From: Cyclobacteriaceae bacterium
GTDB lineage: Bacteria > Bacteroidota > Bacteroidia > Cytophagales > Cyclobacteriaceae
Length of the DNA stretch: 64,000 bases
NCBI GenBank assembly: GCA_958296015.1
Contig: CATQIH010000029.1
Coordinates: 124,001 to 188,000, forward strand
Reading direction: 5' to 3'
Position numbers and translations under genes: made by a program. The stretch's first letter is position 1, and each line of letters starts with the position of its first letter. The notes below the pieces were generated by a model. It had not been told where the DNA came from. It made no database searches and saw nothing but the letters and a program-made list of their open reading frames with translations. Below are positions 45,500 to 55,434 of this stretch, piece by piece.

Positions 45500-45663
45500 T
45501 CGTGGTGCGCTGTCAATGTCGTCACTTCATGATCCAGTACTGATGTCACTTGTACCCGATCCACGCCTGGGAACCATTCCAGAAACTGTTCTATGGTTGC
45601 TCCATCTCTCAGATTCTCAAAGAGAGCAGACACCGGTACGCGGGTTTGTAGTCCATTATACAT
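45496..45663 (-). CDS. DUF433 antitoxin (N terminus shortened)
   Basis: A 55-residue frame reading TRVPVSALFENLRDG and then IEQFLEWFPGVDRVQVTSVLDHE, which matches the DUF433 (VapB-like) antitoxin family core. The expected N-terminal GTPVFxGTR part is shorter than usual; the frame stays open upstream but has no start codon there. It overlaps the toxin remnant by 4 bp. With the toxin gone, it may be a leftover or may silence related toxins. Confidence 0.6.
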   Translation of the reverse strand: MYNGLQTRVPVSALFENLRDGATIEQFLEWFPGVDRVQVTSVLDHEVTTLTAHHE

Positions 45664-45689
45664 GTTGACATCTAGGTCACAAGACGAAC

Positions 45690-45911
45690 TTACGCGGAGT
45701 ACTCATAGACGGGTGTCTCCATCATCTTGCTAGGCTTTTCTTTCCCCAAAACTATCTTTTGCAGATGCTCTACGGTTTTAGGTGAGAAAAACTGTTCCCC
45801 TGTCTGTTCGTTGACACGCGCTGGCACATTTTCCACAATGTAAAACTGCTTTTCATATGTTAGGGTATAGGTCACATAACGTTCAACCAACACTTCTTCT
45901 GTTCTTTTCAT
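45690..45911 (-). CDS. YgiT/MqsA-like antitoxin candidate
   Basis: A 73-residue protein (VERYVTYTLTYEKQFYIVENVPARV then GEQFFSPKTVEHLQKIV) resembling the short YgiT-type proteins that accompany DUF4258 toxins: 'V..VPA.V...TGE..F......L' is the core. The Cys pairs of the zinc finger are not present, so metal binding is doubtful. Its ATG overlaps the DUF4258 stop by 4 bp, indicating an operon. Confidence 0.62.
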   Translation of the reverse strand: MKRTEEVLVERYVTYTLTYEKQFYIVENVPARVNEQTGEQFFSPKTVEHLQKIVLGKEKPSKMMETPVYEYSA

Positions 45912-46228
45912 TTTGGTTTTCTTGTTTTAAAGTCAATCCACAGGGCAGGATCCGGTTCATAGAGTGTAATTATCTTAATAAGGGTTCTTGGGGGATAGCT
46001 ACACTGTATATGTAGCGGCCTGCTTTCCTTTGTCCTGCCAAACATCAAACAACTAGGTCCGTATCTATCTTTTGGATAACCCTCAATGATTGCACCTGCC
46101 ATGATAGCTTCTTTCATTTCCTGTATGCTAATGCGACGAACAATACTTTGATCAGCCGCATGTTTTGAGAACTCAAACTGATAAGCATCAATCTTTATGA
46201 TTATTTCATCAATCAATGGCATAGGCAA
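45908..46228 (-). CDS. DUF4258 toxin-like protein
   Basis: A 106-residue protein of the DUF4258 type: FEFSKHAADQSIVRRISIQEMKEAI (conserved SxHAxxR-like start), AGAIIEGYPKDRYGPSCLMFGR, HIQCSYPPRTLIKIITLYEPDP. DUF4258 proteins are RelE/MqsR-related toxin candidates next to YgiT-type antitoxins. Full-length and without visible damage. It may act as an mRNA endonuclease; this is inferred from family. Confidence 0.72.
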   Translation of the reverse strand: MPMPLIDEIIIKIDAYQFEFSKHAADQSIVRRISIQEMKEAIMAGAIIEGYPKDRYGPSCLMFGRTKESRPLHIQCSYPPRTLIKIITLYEPDPALWIDFKTRKPK

Positions 46229-46297
46229 ATATACCTATTTTCTATCTATAAACCTTTCACCGTCTACCCCAATGCTTAGTCAATCTACTACAGTTCT

Positions 46298-47365
46298 TCA
46301 GTCAACATTTTGCACACGCTCGGGCGCGTTTGCAACGCGTTCGTTCTTAGTTTTCATTGCTATGTAAAAGGGTATTCATCATTGTAAGGTACGCGTTACA
46401 ACGCGCACCAGTGGTATTTGTCATTGTAAGGTACGCGTTACAAACGCGCACCAGTGGGGTAGTATCAACATTTTGCACACGCTCGGGCGCGTTTGCAACG
46501 CGTTCGTTCTTAGTTTTCATTGCTATGTAAAAGGGTATTCATCATTGTAAGGTACGCGTTACAACGCGCACCAGTGGGGTAGTATCAACATTTTGCACAC
46601 GCTCGGGCGCGTTTGCAACGCGTTCGTTCTTAGTTTTCATTGCTATGTAAAAAGGTATTCATCATTGTAAGGTACGCGTTACAAACGCGCACCAGTGGGG
46701 CGTATTCATCATTGTAAGGTACGCGTTACAGCACCAGTGGTATATTGCGTTGGTTCACACACGCTCGGGCGCGTTTGCAACGCGTTCGTTCTTAGTTTTC
46801 ATTGCTATGTAAAAGGGTATTCATCATTGTAAGGTACGCGTTACAACGCGCACCAGTGGTGTATTGCGTTGGTTCACTACAGAGGAAAAAGGCATTTGTC
46901 ATTGTAAGGTACGCGTTACAAACGCGCACCAGTGGTATATTGCGTTGGTTCACACACGCTCGGGCGCGTTTGCAACGCGTTCGTTCTTAGTTTTCATTGC
47001 TATGTAAAAGGGTATTCATCATTGTAAGGTACGCGTTACAAACGCGCACCAGTGGTATATTGCGTTGGTTCGCACACGCTCGGGCGCGTTTGCAACGCGT
47101 TCGTTCTTAGTTTTCATTGCTATGTAAAAGGGTATTCATCATTGTAAGGTACGCGTTACAAACGCGCACCAGTGGGGCGTATTCATCATTGTAAGGTACG
47201 CGTTACAAACGCGCACCAGTGGTATATTGCGTTGGTTCACACACGCTCGGGCGCGTTTGCAACGCGTTCGTTCTTAGTTTTCATTGCTATGTAAAAGGGT
47301 ATTCATCATTGTAAGGTACGCGTTACAAACGCGCACCAGTGGTGTATTGCGTTGGTTCACTACAG
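46298..47365. repeat. Mosaic REP-like palindromic repeat array (18 hairpin units)
   Basis: About 1.07 kb built from two alternating modules. Module A (58 nt, seven copies beginning at 46314, 46477, 46597, 46759, 46954, 47074, 47241) contains CGCGTT-TGC-AACGCG. Module B (about 44 nt, eleven copies; the invariant CATTGTAAGG starts at 46380, 46422, 46543, 46663, 46710, 46825, 46900, 47020, 47140, 47187, 47307) contains CGCGTT-ACA-AACGCG inside an imperfect outer palindrome GGT..ACC. Linkers (TATTGCGTTGGTTCAC or AGTATCAACATTTTGC) join them. The copy at 46710 lacks half a palindrome. A-to-A distances are 163, 120, 162, 195, 120 and 167 nt, so copy number varies by units. It resembles bacterial interspersed mosaic elements; no RAYT transposase is seen in the window. 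The ORFs inside are repeat shadows. Confidence 0.9.
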
Positions 47366-47394
47366 GGGCTTATGAGGCATCATTGAAGTGCTAC

Positions 47395-47518
47395 AGTCCT
47401 TTGGAGCAAAGATGTACCGAACTTACGATCAAAGTTGTCTACATCTCAGGGGTTGAAGTGTACCGTACTCGAGGGCGAAGTTGTACCGTACTCGAGGGCA
47501 AAGTTGTACACAGCTTTG
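47395..47518. repeat. Degenerate tandem repeat of about 23 nt
   Basis: The unit AGTTGTACCGTACTCGAGGGC (21 nt of a 23-24 nt period) occurs twice nearly exactly from 47455 to 47503 and is preceded and followed by more diverged copies sharing AAAG(A/T)TGT(A)C. It abuts the REP-like array. No coding or structural role is evident. Confidence 0.65.
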
Positions 47519-47553
47519 CCTCTTAGTAAGAGAAGATAGGGTGATCAATAGGG

Positions 47554-47589
47554 CATAAAAAAACCTTTGAGCGGGTAGCCCAAAGGTTT
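47554..47589 (-). terminator. Intrinsic terminator of the DUF4469 gene
   Basis: A perfect 9-bp stem (AAACCTTTG with CAAAGGTTT) and a T run after it on the minus strand. It lies 23 nt beyond the stop codon of the HU-like/DUF4469 gene. Confidence 0.85.
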
Positions 47590-47611
47590 GATACGGATGT
47601 TGAAGATAACT

Positions 47612-48316
47612 TTATGCAACAGTCAGCACCTTATCGTAGCTACTAGCGCGTAGCTCTTTGCCTCCGTATACTCTGCTGCGCACTTCCAGGCGGTATTTCT
47701 CGCCGGTTTTCAGGGTAGCGGGTATCTCTACCTGAAGCTTTTTAGGACTATTGTAATGGATGTAATCCACGCGCATTTCTTTCTCTTTCTGGGTGCTTAC
47801 CAGAAATACGCCTTGTGTCGGGTCGGTTTCATCCTCAATCTTGAGCAGGTCACCGTCGATATCCAGCAAACGATCTGCCGTGATCTTCTCGTCGCTTTTA
47901 GACTTGGTGTCAAACGTGCTCTTGATCATTGGCTTGGGCTTGATGTGGTCTACGATCACCACTTCCACACTGTCGAGTGCCTTCTGAAACTCTTCACCGG
48001 CTCTGGCAAGCATGGTTACCTCGTGGCGGCTGCGGTCGAAGGGTGCTTGATTGTTGGCAAATACGCCGTTGACACCTTGTGCAATCACCATATACTCCGA
48101 TTCAAAGCCGATGCCTTCGTGCAGGTTGCCGGCCAGTATTTGCAGGAAGCGCTTGATCACTGCCTCGCACTCTGTCTCTTTCAGGATAGACCCAGGCACA
48201 GCAATCTGCTTGACAATCTGGATCATCTTCTTTTTCTTGTAGTTGACAACCATTGCCCTGCAATCATTCGGATCGTCTTTGGTCAGCGGGTTGTCTACCA
48301 GTTTGATGTACAACAT
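47612..48316 (-). CDS. HU-like DNA-binding protein with DUF4469 domain
   Basis: A 234-residue protein. The N-terminal 125 residues have the HU/IHF-like DNA-binding pattern found in Bacteroidota (MLYIKLVDNPLTKDDPNDCRA, AVIKRFLQILAGNLHEGIGF). The C-terminal region (about 135-234) has the Ig-like DUF4469 fold, with GVFLVSTQKEKEMRVDYI and LEVRSRVYGGKELRASSYDK. I start at the ATG at 48316; the upstream frame adds eight residues. It has its own terminator. A nucleoid or chromosome-associated role is likely but unproven. Confidence 0.85.
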   Translation of the reverse strand: MLYIKLVDNPLTKDDPNDCRAMVVNYKKKKMIQIVKQIAVPGSILKETECEAVIKRFLQILAGNLHEGIGFESEYMVIAQGVNGVFANNQAPFDRSRHEVTMLARAGEEFQKALDSVEVVIVDHIKPKPMIKSTFDTKSKSDEKITADRLLDIDGDLLKIEDETDPTQGVFLVSTQKEKEMRVDYIHYNSPKKLQVEIPATLKTGEKYRLEVRSRVYGGKELRASSYDKVLTVA

Positions 48317-48737
48317 AGATTTTTTGTTAAAGTAAAACATAAATTATAAGCAAAACGCTTACTGGCCATCATGCAAATAAAGTACGACACCGGTAGGGTT
48401 TGCCGGAAGTACTGTTAAAAAAGCACAGCGTAAGCCGGTAAGGGTAAAGTAACAAGTATGGAAATGCGTTATTGAACTATAAAGAGGTGACAGTTTCTAT
48501 GGCTGTACATTTTGTAGAAGGCATGTAGTGCAGAAGACACCCTGCATGTGTAGTATTCGGGTAAATGCTAAAGAATAAGAAACCGGCTAAGCCTTTCCGG
48601 TTAAAACTTACAATCGGTCCGCTCCATAGTAGATGCCGAAGCGAGGGTGGGGGAGCTAAAGTAAGAAGGGCTACCACAGCAAAGTCGTAGCAAAGTCCTT
48701 CCAGGATGACAGGAGGGGAGTATACTTTGCCTATACT

Positions 48738-48760
48738 AGCTTCAGTTTGCAACTGAAGCT
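48738..48760. repeat. Perfect REP-like hairpin with TGC triloop
   Basis: AGCTTCAGTT and AACTGAAGCT pair perfectly over 10 bp around a TGC loop. The same design recurs at 51253-51275 and, with an ACA loop, at 48856-48878. Confidence 0.8.
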
Positions 48761-48855
48761 TTACTATTGTACCATACTGCCTTCAGCCGCGGCGGTGTCC
48801 ACCGTGGAGCGGACCGCTTGCAACTGAAGCCTTACCTTTACACTTTGGTGGTTTG

Positions 48856-48878
48856 CGCTTCGGTTACAAACCGAAGCG
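48856..48878. repeat. Perfect REP-like hairpin with ACA triloop
   Basis: CGCTTCGGTT and AACCGAAGCG pair perfectly over 10 bp around an ACA loop. It shares the GTT-loop-AAC core with the units of the array at 46.3-47.4 kb. Confidence 0.8.
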
Positions 48879-48999
48879 AGGGGGAGCGAGAAGCGAGGGG
48901 AGAGGAGGCGGGTGTATACTAAAAAATCCAGAGGGAGCCTTTTCCTGGCTTTCACCATTTTATCATACCTGATCACATGGCGGTGCGTTGATAAATATG

Positions 49000-49007
49000 T
49001 AAATTTG
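49000..49007 (+). promoter_or_regulatory. Candidate -7 element ahead of pruA
   Basis: TAAATTTG fits TAnnTTTG, 38 nt before the ATG at 49046. No convincing TTTG is seen about 20 nt further upstream. Confidence 0.35.
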
Positions 49008-49045
49008 CGGACGTAATTCTTTGATGACTTTAAAACACTGAACAT

Positions 49046-50681
<1,636 letters not shown>

Positions 50682-50763
50682 ATAGGTATAGGCGACTGAT
50701 AAAAGGACAGCCCTGGGCTGATAGCACGTGCTCATACACTATACTTCTCACCACTCCTTATCT

Positions 50764-50788
50764 TGGCTTCAGTCTGTACCTGAAGCCA
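50764..50788. repeat. REP-like hairpin between pruA and the coiled-coil protein
   Basis: TGGCTTCAG and CTGAAGCCA pair over 9 bp around TCTGTAC. A degenerate relative (CTTTAG / CTGAAG with TCTGCCA loop) lies at 50808-50826. Confidence 0.65.
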
Positions 50789-50898
50789 CGGCAATATTTG
50801 TTTTTTACTTTAGTCTGCCACTGAAGCAAGTGGAGGAAACTTACAGACAATCCAAACTACAGGGTATAAACGGATATTTAATTTTTTCGTATATTGCT

Positions 50899-51225
50899 AT
50901 GATGAATACTACACTAAAACAGAAAGTGTCAGAGATATTTGAGAAGTACCAGTTTTCACAACAGGATGCTCAATTCATCTCTGATCTTTTAGGAGAAATA
51001 GATGATAGGCAAAGAATAGAGCTATCAGCCAAACTGGACAATCTGCTTAATCAGAAGGATAAGACAGAGTTAACAGGATTAATGCAAAAGGATAAGACAG
51101 AACTAATAGATCGGATCAACAATGTTAAGTCGTCGTTAACCATTCAAATCTATATTGTTGGTCTGATACAATTCCTGGCAATTGTAGGCTCTGTGATTGG
51201 CATTATTAACTTTATGATCAAATGA
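50899..51225 (+). CDS. Small coiled-coil membrane protein
   Basis: A 108-residue protein with a short helical N-terminal region (LKQKVSEIFEKYQFSQQDA), a coiled-coil core (LNQKDKTELTGLMQKDKTE) carrying a repeated QKDKTEL element, and one C-terminal membrane segment (about 81-103). The arrangement resembles DUF1640/CCDC90-type proteins. ATG at 50899 or 50902. The reading frame is clean; the function is unknown. It is followed by a hairpin terminator. Confidence 0.65.
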   Translation: MMNTTLKQKVSEIFEKYQFSQQDAQFISDLLGEIDDRQRIELSAKLDNLLNQKDKTELTGLMQKDKTELIDRINNVKSSLTIQIYIVGLIQFLAIVGSVIGIINFMIK

Positions 51226-51252
51226 TGTTCTTTTCCCCCCTGGCCCCCTCCT

Positions 51253-51280
51253 AGCTTCGGTTTGCAACTGAAGCTTTTTT
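51253..51280 (+). terminator. REP-like hairpin acting as a terminator
   Basis: AGCTTCGGTT and AACTGAAGCT pair over 10 bp with one G-T wobble around TGC, followed by a T run. It lies 28 nt after the coiled-coil gene and is the fourth copy of the GCTTC..GTT-loop-AAC family. Confidence 0.75.
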
Positions 51281-52058
51281 ATAAATACTCGTCTCCCAGA
51301 CTGCGCGTCCCGGACTTGAATGTGCTTTTTACTTCAGATGTAAGTTTGGGATCACGAAGAGAATGAGACCCTACATAGGATGAACATCTTAATATAGGAT
51401 ACTTTCTAGTTTACAATGATAGGCACGAATATTTAATAAGTTAGATATACATTGTATGGAATATTAGCCTCTAGAACCAATAAAGACAGTCCGCAGGAGC
51501 AGTCTGCCCGATAGGCACGAAACCCTGTAGGGTGCCACCTGATGTGGTATCCTGGCCAAAAACGGCACACGCTGCTGCAATTTCAAGCCCTGGGTGTTTT
51601 GTGTATAAGTGAATATGTGGGTATGCATAGCGCATAGCCAAAGAATCCCATGCACTGTTCTTGATCGTACTAACCAGAATAACATCAAAATAATACAAGA
51701 ACAAAAAGCGTGTATACACATACAATTTCAGGCAAAGATGATATACCAGCCGGGCGACTTAAGGCATGTTATGTTTTTGTCTTTTATCAATTTTGCTTAT
51801 ACGTATACCAACTCTGTTGCCTATAAGACAATACCCATAAAAGGAGATGTATAAAACAATTACAAGATTACGTTGCACTTTGAAATTATTTTAAAAGAAA
51901 TACAAAAAAATATGTTTGTTGTATTAGTAATTAATATAAATGGCTTTATATTCAAATAATTTTATTAAACAAAGACAATAGGTTGCTGTTCCTAACCTGT
52001 TTCTTGCAAATTATTATATGATACCAAGAATACACATTTTTAACTTTTAACTATTTAT
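51281..52058. other. Intergenic region upstream of susC
   Basis: Nearly 800 bp, AT-rich towards the 3' end, with no convincing gene. A minus-strand frame at 51471-51725 (84 residues, e.g. ACAVFGQDTTSGG) and an overlapping plus-strand frame have no recognisable similarity and poor composition. The last 150 bp probably contain the susC promoter, but no clear -33/-7 pair was found. Confidence 0.5.
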
Positions 52059-55000
52059 ATGAACATTTTTACACAATGCAAATTCTCATTGCTCTTTGTG
52101 CTCTCCCCTGTTTTTAGGGTTGAGTGCGTATGCACAGGAGCAGAGCGTATCGGGAACCATCACCGATGCAGAAACCGGCGAAGCCCTACCTGGGGTGAAC
52201 GTTTTGGTAAAGGGTACTTCCCAGGGTACGGTAACGGACATTGAGGGGCAGTACAAATTAAACGTACCTGGCAGCGAAAGCGTCCTGGTATTCTCCTCTA
52301 TTGGTTATGCTACACAGGAAGTAGCTGTGGGCAGCCAGTCCAACATTAATATCTCCATAGCCCCTGACATTCAGGCTCTAAGTGAGATTGTGGTGACAGG
52401 ATACTCTACCGAAAACCGGCGCGAAGTAACAGGGGCCGTAGCCACAGTGTCGTCTGAAGAACTCACAGCCATACCTTCCGGCAACGTAGAGCAACAGCTA
52501 CAGGGCCGCGTAGGTGGGGTTACCGTTATTACCAACGGCCAGCCAGGTACCTCCAGCGTAGTACGGGTGCGTGGTTTTGGTTCTTTCGGAAACAACGAGC
52601 CTCTGTACGTAGTAGATGGTGTGCCAGTAGGCTCTACCGACTTTCTGGCACCCGATGACATTGAATCTACCACAGTACTGAAAGATGCGGCCTCTGCTTC
52701 TATTTATGGTGCGAGAGCTGCTAGCGGGGTCATCGTATATACCACTAAAAAGGGAAAAAGAGATGGCACCATGAAGGTGAGATACGATGGGGTATTTGGG
52801 TATACATTCCCTGGTAAAGTAAACAATATTTTGAATCCACAGGAGCAGGCTGATGCTGTATGGTTGGCCAAGCGCAATACGGCAACCCAACTGGGTATAG
52901 CTCCGGGAAGCGAAGCATACCTGGATTTGTTCAAGAGTGATCAATATGGTAGCGATCCTTCCAACCCGGTGTTGCCAGACTACCTGATGGTAGGTAACCA
53001 ATTTGGTGTAGTAGGTGATATTGACTTGGAAGCACAACGTGCGCTCTATAATGTAGAATGTAGATCGCAGCAAAGGAGATATCTACCTGGTGATGCGTGC
53101 CAACAAAGCAGGAACCAACTGGTTTGATGCCATTACCAACCCTGCCCCGCTAAACAGACATATGCTGAGCTTTAGTGGTGGTAACGATCGCAGCACTTAT
53201 TACCTAAGCTTAGGTATGCAGGATCAGAATGGTATCATCTTAAACCAAAACTTCACACGATACAGCCTTCGTCTCAACTCAGAGCATGATGTTACCAAAA
53301 AATTCCGCATCGGTGAGAATATCCAAGCTACCTATTTGTCTGTGACCGGACTGATTGGTGGAGCCGGTGGCCGTGGAGCTGCCGCCGAAGAAAACGATTT
53401 TCTGTCAGCATTCCGTATGCCAGCGATTATCCCGGTATATAACGAGTTCGGGGGTTATGCAGGTACGCAGGCCAAAGGGTTCAACAACCCCAGAAACCCG
53501 GTAGCCGCCCGTGAACGCTCTAAAGACAATTATGGTTTTGGTTTCGGTATTTTTGGTAATGTATACGCAGAACTTGATCTGCTTGAAAACCTGAAAGTGC
53601 GCAGCAGCTTTGGTGGAAGTCTTGGACTAAACTACAGCAATTACTATAATCGCACTTCATACGAAAACTCTGAAAACAACAGCACGTTTAGCTATGGCGA
53701 AAATTCAGGTTATAACCGCAACTGGATATTTACCAACACAGCCGAATATAAAAAGCAGTTTGGGGTGCACGATATTACTTTGCTAGGTGGTATAGAATCC
53801 CTTAACGTTGGCTACTTCCGCCAGATGAGCGGAAACGGTCAGGAACCCTTCTCCAGAGATATAGATTATATCACGCTGACTAATACCACCAACCGGGTGG
53901 TAAACAGCGATTTTCGCAGAGGCGTGAATTTCTTCTCAGTCTTTGGGCAAGCCCGCTATACCTATAATGATAAGTACATGTTGAATGCGCTTGTACGCCG
54001 CGATGGGTCTTCTCGTTTTGGAGCAAATAATAGATATGGTATATTCCCGGCAGTGTCAGCAGCTTGGCGTATTTCGGATGAAGGATTTATGAGTGGAGTA
54101 AGCTTTGTGAGTGATTTGAAAATACGCGGAGGCTGGGGACAAATGGGTAACTCCAACAACGTGGATCCTTACAACCAGTACAGCTTGTTTGCTTCTAACC
54201 TGAGTCAGTCTTACTATGATATTGCTGGTGCCAACGGAACACCTGCTGAAGGGTTCTACCGTAGTCGTATTGGTAACCCGAATGCCAAGTGGGAAACTGC
54301 CGAAACCTCTAATATCGGTTTTGATGGATCTTTCTTCGATGGCAAACTGGATTTGATTTTTGATCTCTGGCGCAAAGATACTAAAGACTTGCTGTATGAA
54401 CTGGAAACACCGGCTGTGGTAGGTGCTCAAGCGGCTGACCCGGCACTCAATATTGCCAGTATACGCAACCAAGGTATAGACTTGGAAATCGTAACCCGTG
54501 GCAATGCTTCTCCTACGCTTAGATACGAAGTGAAAGTAACAGGTTCGTTCCTTCAGAATGAGATAACATCAATAGCTCCTGATGTCCCTTATTTTGATTC
54601 GCCTATTACTTTCCGCGGCATCAACCCAATCAGAAACCAGGTAGGCTATGCCATTTCATCTTTCTATGGCTATCAGGTAGCAGGTTTGTTCCAGAACCAG
54701 GCAGATATAGATAATGCTGCAACACAAGACGGCGTGACAAAAACCGAAGCCGCAACTGCTGATAGCCCGGCCGGAGGCATAGGCAGGTTCAAGTATGCTG
54801 ACATCAATGGAGATGGAGCAATTACGCCAGATGATCGTACCTACCTGGGTGACCCAGTACCTGATTTCAATGGAGGTATCAACATCAAGCTGAATTACAA
54901 GAACTTCGAACTGGAAACTTTCTTCCAGACATTCTTAGGCGTTGATATCTTTAATCAGTCACGTTGGTTCACCGATTTCTATCCTTCGTTTACCGGGGCT

Positions 55001-55363
55001 GCGTATGGCAGACGTGTACAGGAATCATTCACCTTTGAGAATGGTGGAAACACAACACCAATCTTTGAGAACGTTTCTAACTTTAGCACCAACACACAGT
55101 CTAATTCTTACTATGTGGAAAGTGGTAACTACGGTCGTTTGGCCAACCTGCAATTGGCTTATAACTTGCCTGAAGGTATATTGTCAAGATACGGTATGGA
55201 TAAAGTGCGGGTTTATCTGCAGGCTACCAACCTGTTTACTATCACAAGCTATGAAGGGCTAGACCCAGGAGTAGCAGGTGATGCTGACACTCGCTTGGGC
55301 ATTGACGTGGGTAACCCACCGGTAACGCGGGGCTATAACATTGGTTTGAATATAGGTTTCTAA
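52059..55363 (+). pseudogene. susC: SusC-type TonB-dependent outer-membrane transporter with two frameshifts
   Basis: A roughly 1,100-residue SusC/RagA transporter split into three frames. Frame 1 starts at 52059 (MNIFTQCKFSLLFVLS). An extra C in TCTCCCCTG (near 52105) shifts reading into the frame carrying LFLGLSAYAQEQSVSG, the carboxypeptidase D-like SGTITDAETGEALPGVNVLV domain and the plug (LQGRVGGVTVITNGQPG, YVVDGVPVG). At 53050-53063 the 7-bp sequence AATGTAG is present twice in tandem; one copy fewer restores LYNVDRSKGDIYLVMRANKAG and the barrel frame up to 55363. The product would import glycans or other nutrients with SusD using the Ton system. Broken or phase-variable as it stands. 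Confidence 0.88.
53050..53063. repeat. 7-bp tandem duplication in susC
   Basis: AATGTAG AATGTAG, perfect direct repeat of two units. It causes the second susC frameshift. Confidence 0.9.
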
Positions 55364-55434
55364 ATAAGATATTGCTTATGATAGTCTTTTGACTTAAAGC
55401 AAAGTCTTCTTAACATATAAAAGCAAAAATTGCA

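Larger units (their letters stand above)
48350..49045. other. Repeat-bearing intergenic region
   Basis: About 700 bp with no credible gene. It contains two perfect REP-like hairpins (48738-48760 and 48856-48878), a 12-bp inverted repeat CGGTCCGCTCCA (48615-48626) / TGGAGCGGACCG (48805-48816), a GC-rich nested palindrome at 48784-48828, and two CCGAAGCGAGGG copies. A candidate -7 element for pruA (TAAATTTG at 49000-49007) ends the region. Confidence 0.7.

Noticed and set aside
46802-46990. Open frames inside the repeat array (also 47284-47526)
   Set aside because: The two peptides share the same Arg-rich sequences because they translate the same repeat modules; no start-site context or independent similarity.
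46298-47365. CRISPR array
   Set aside because: Units are directly abutting, of two kinds, and contain internal palindromes; there are no unique spacers and no cas genes.
46298-47365. Chromosomal integron with attC sites
   Set aside because: Cassette ORFs are absent between units and no attC-like AAC...GTT long palindromes or integrase are present.
51471-51725. 84-residue minus-strand frame upstream of susC
   Set aside because: No recognisable similarity, odd composition and overlap with another frame on the opposite strand.
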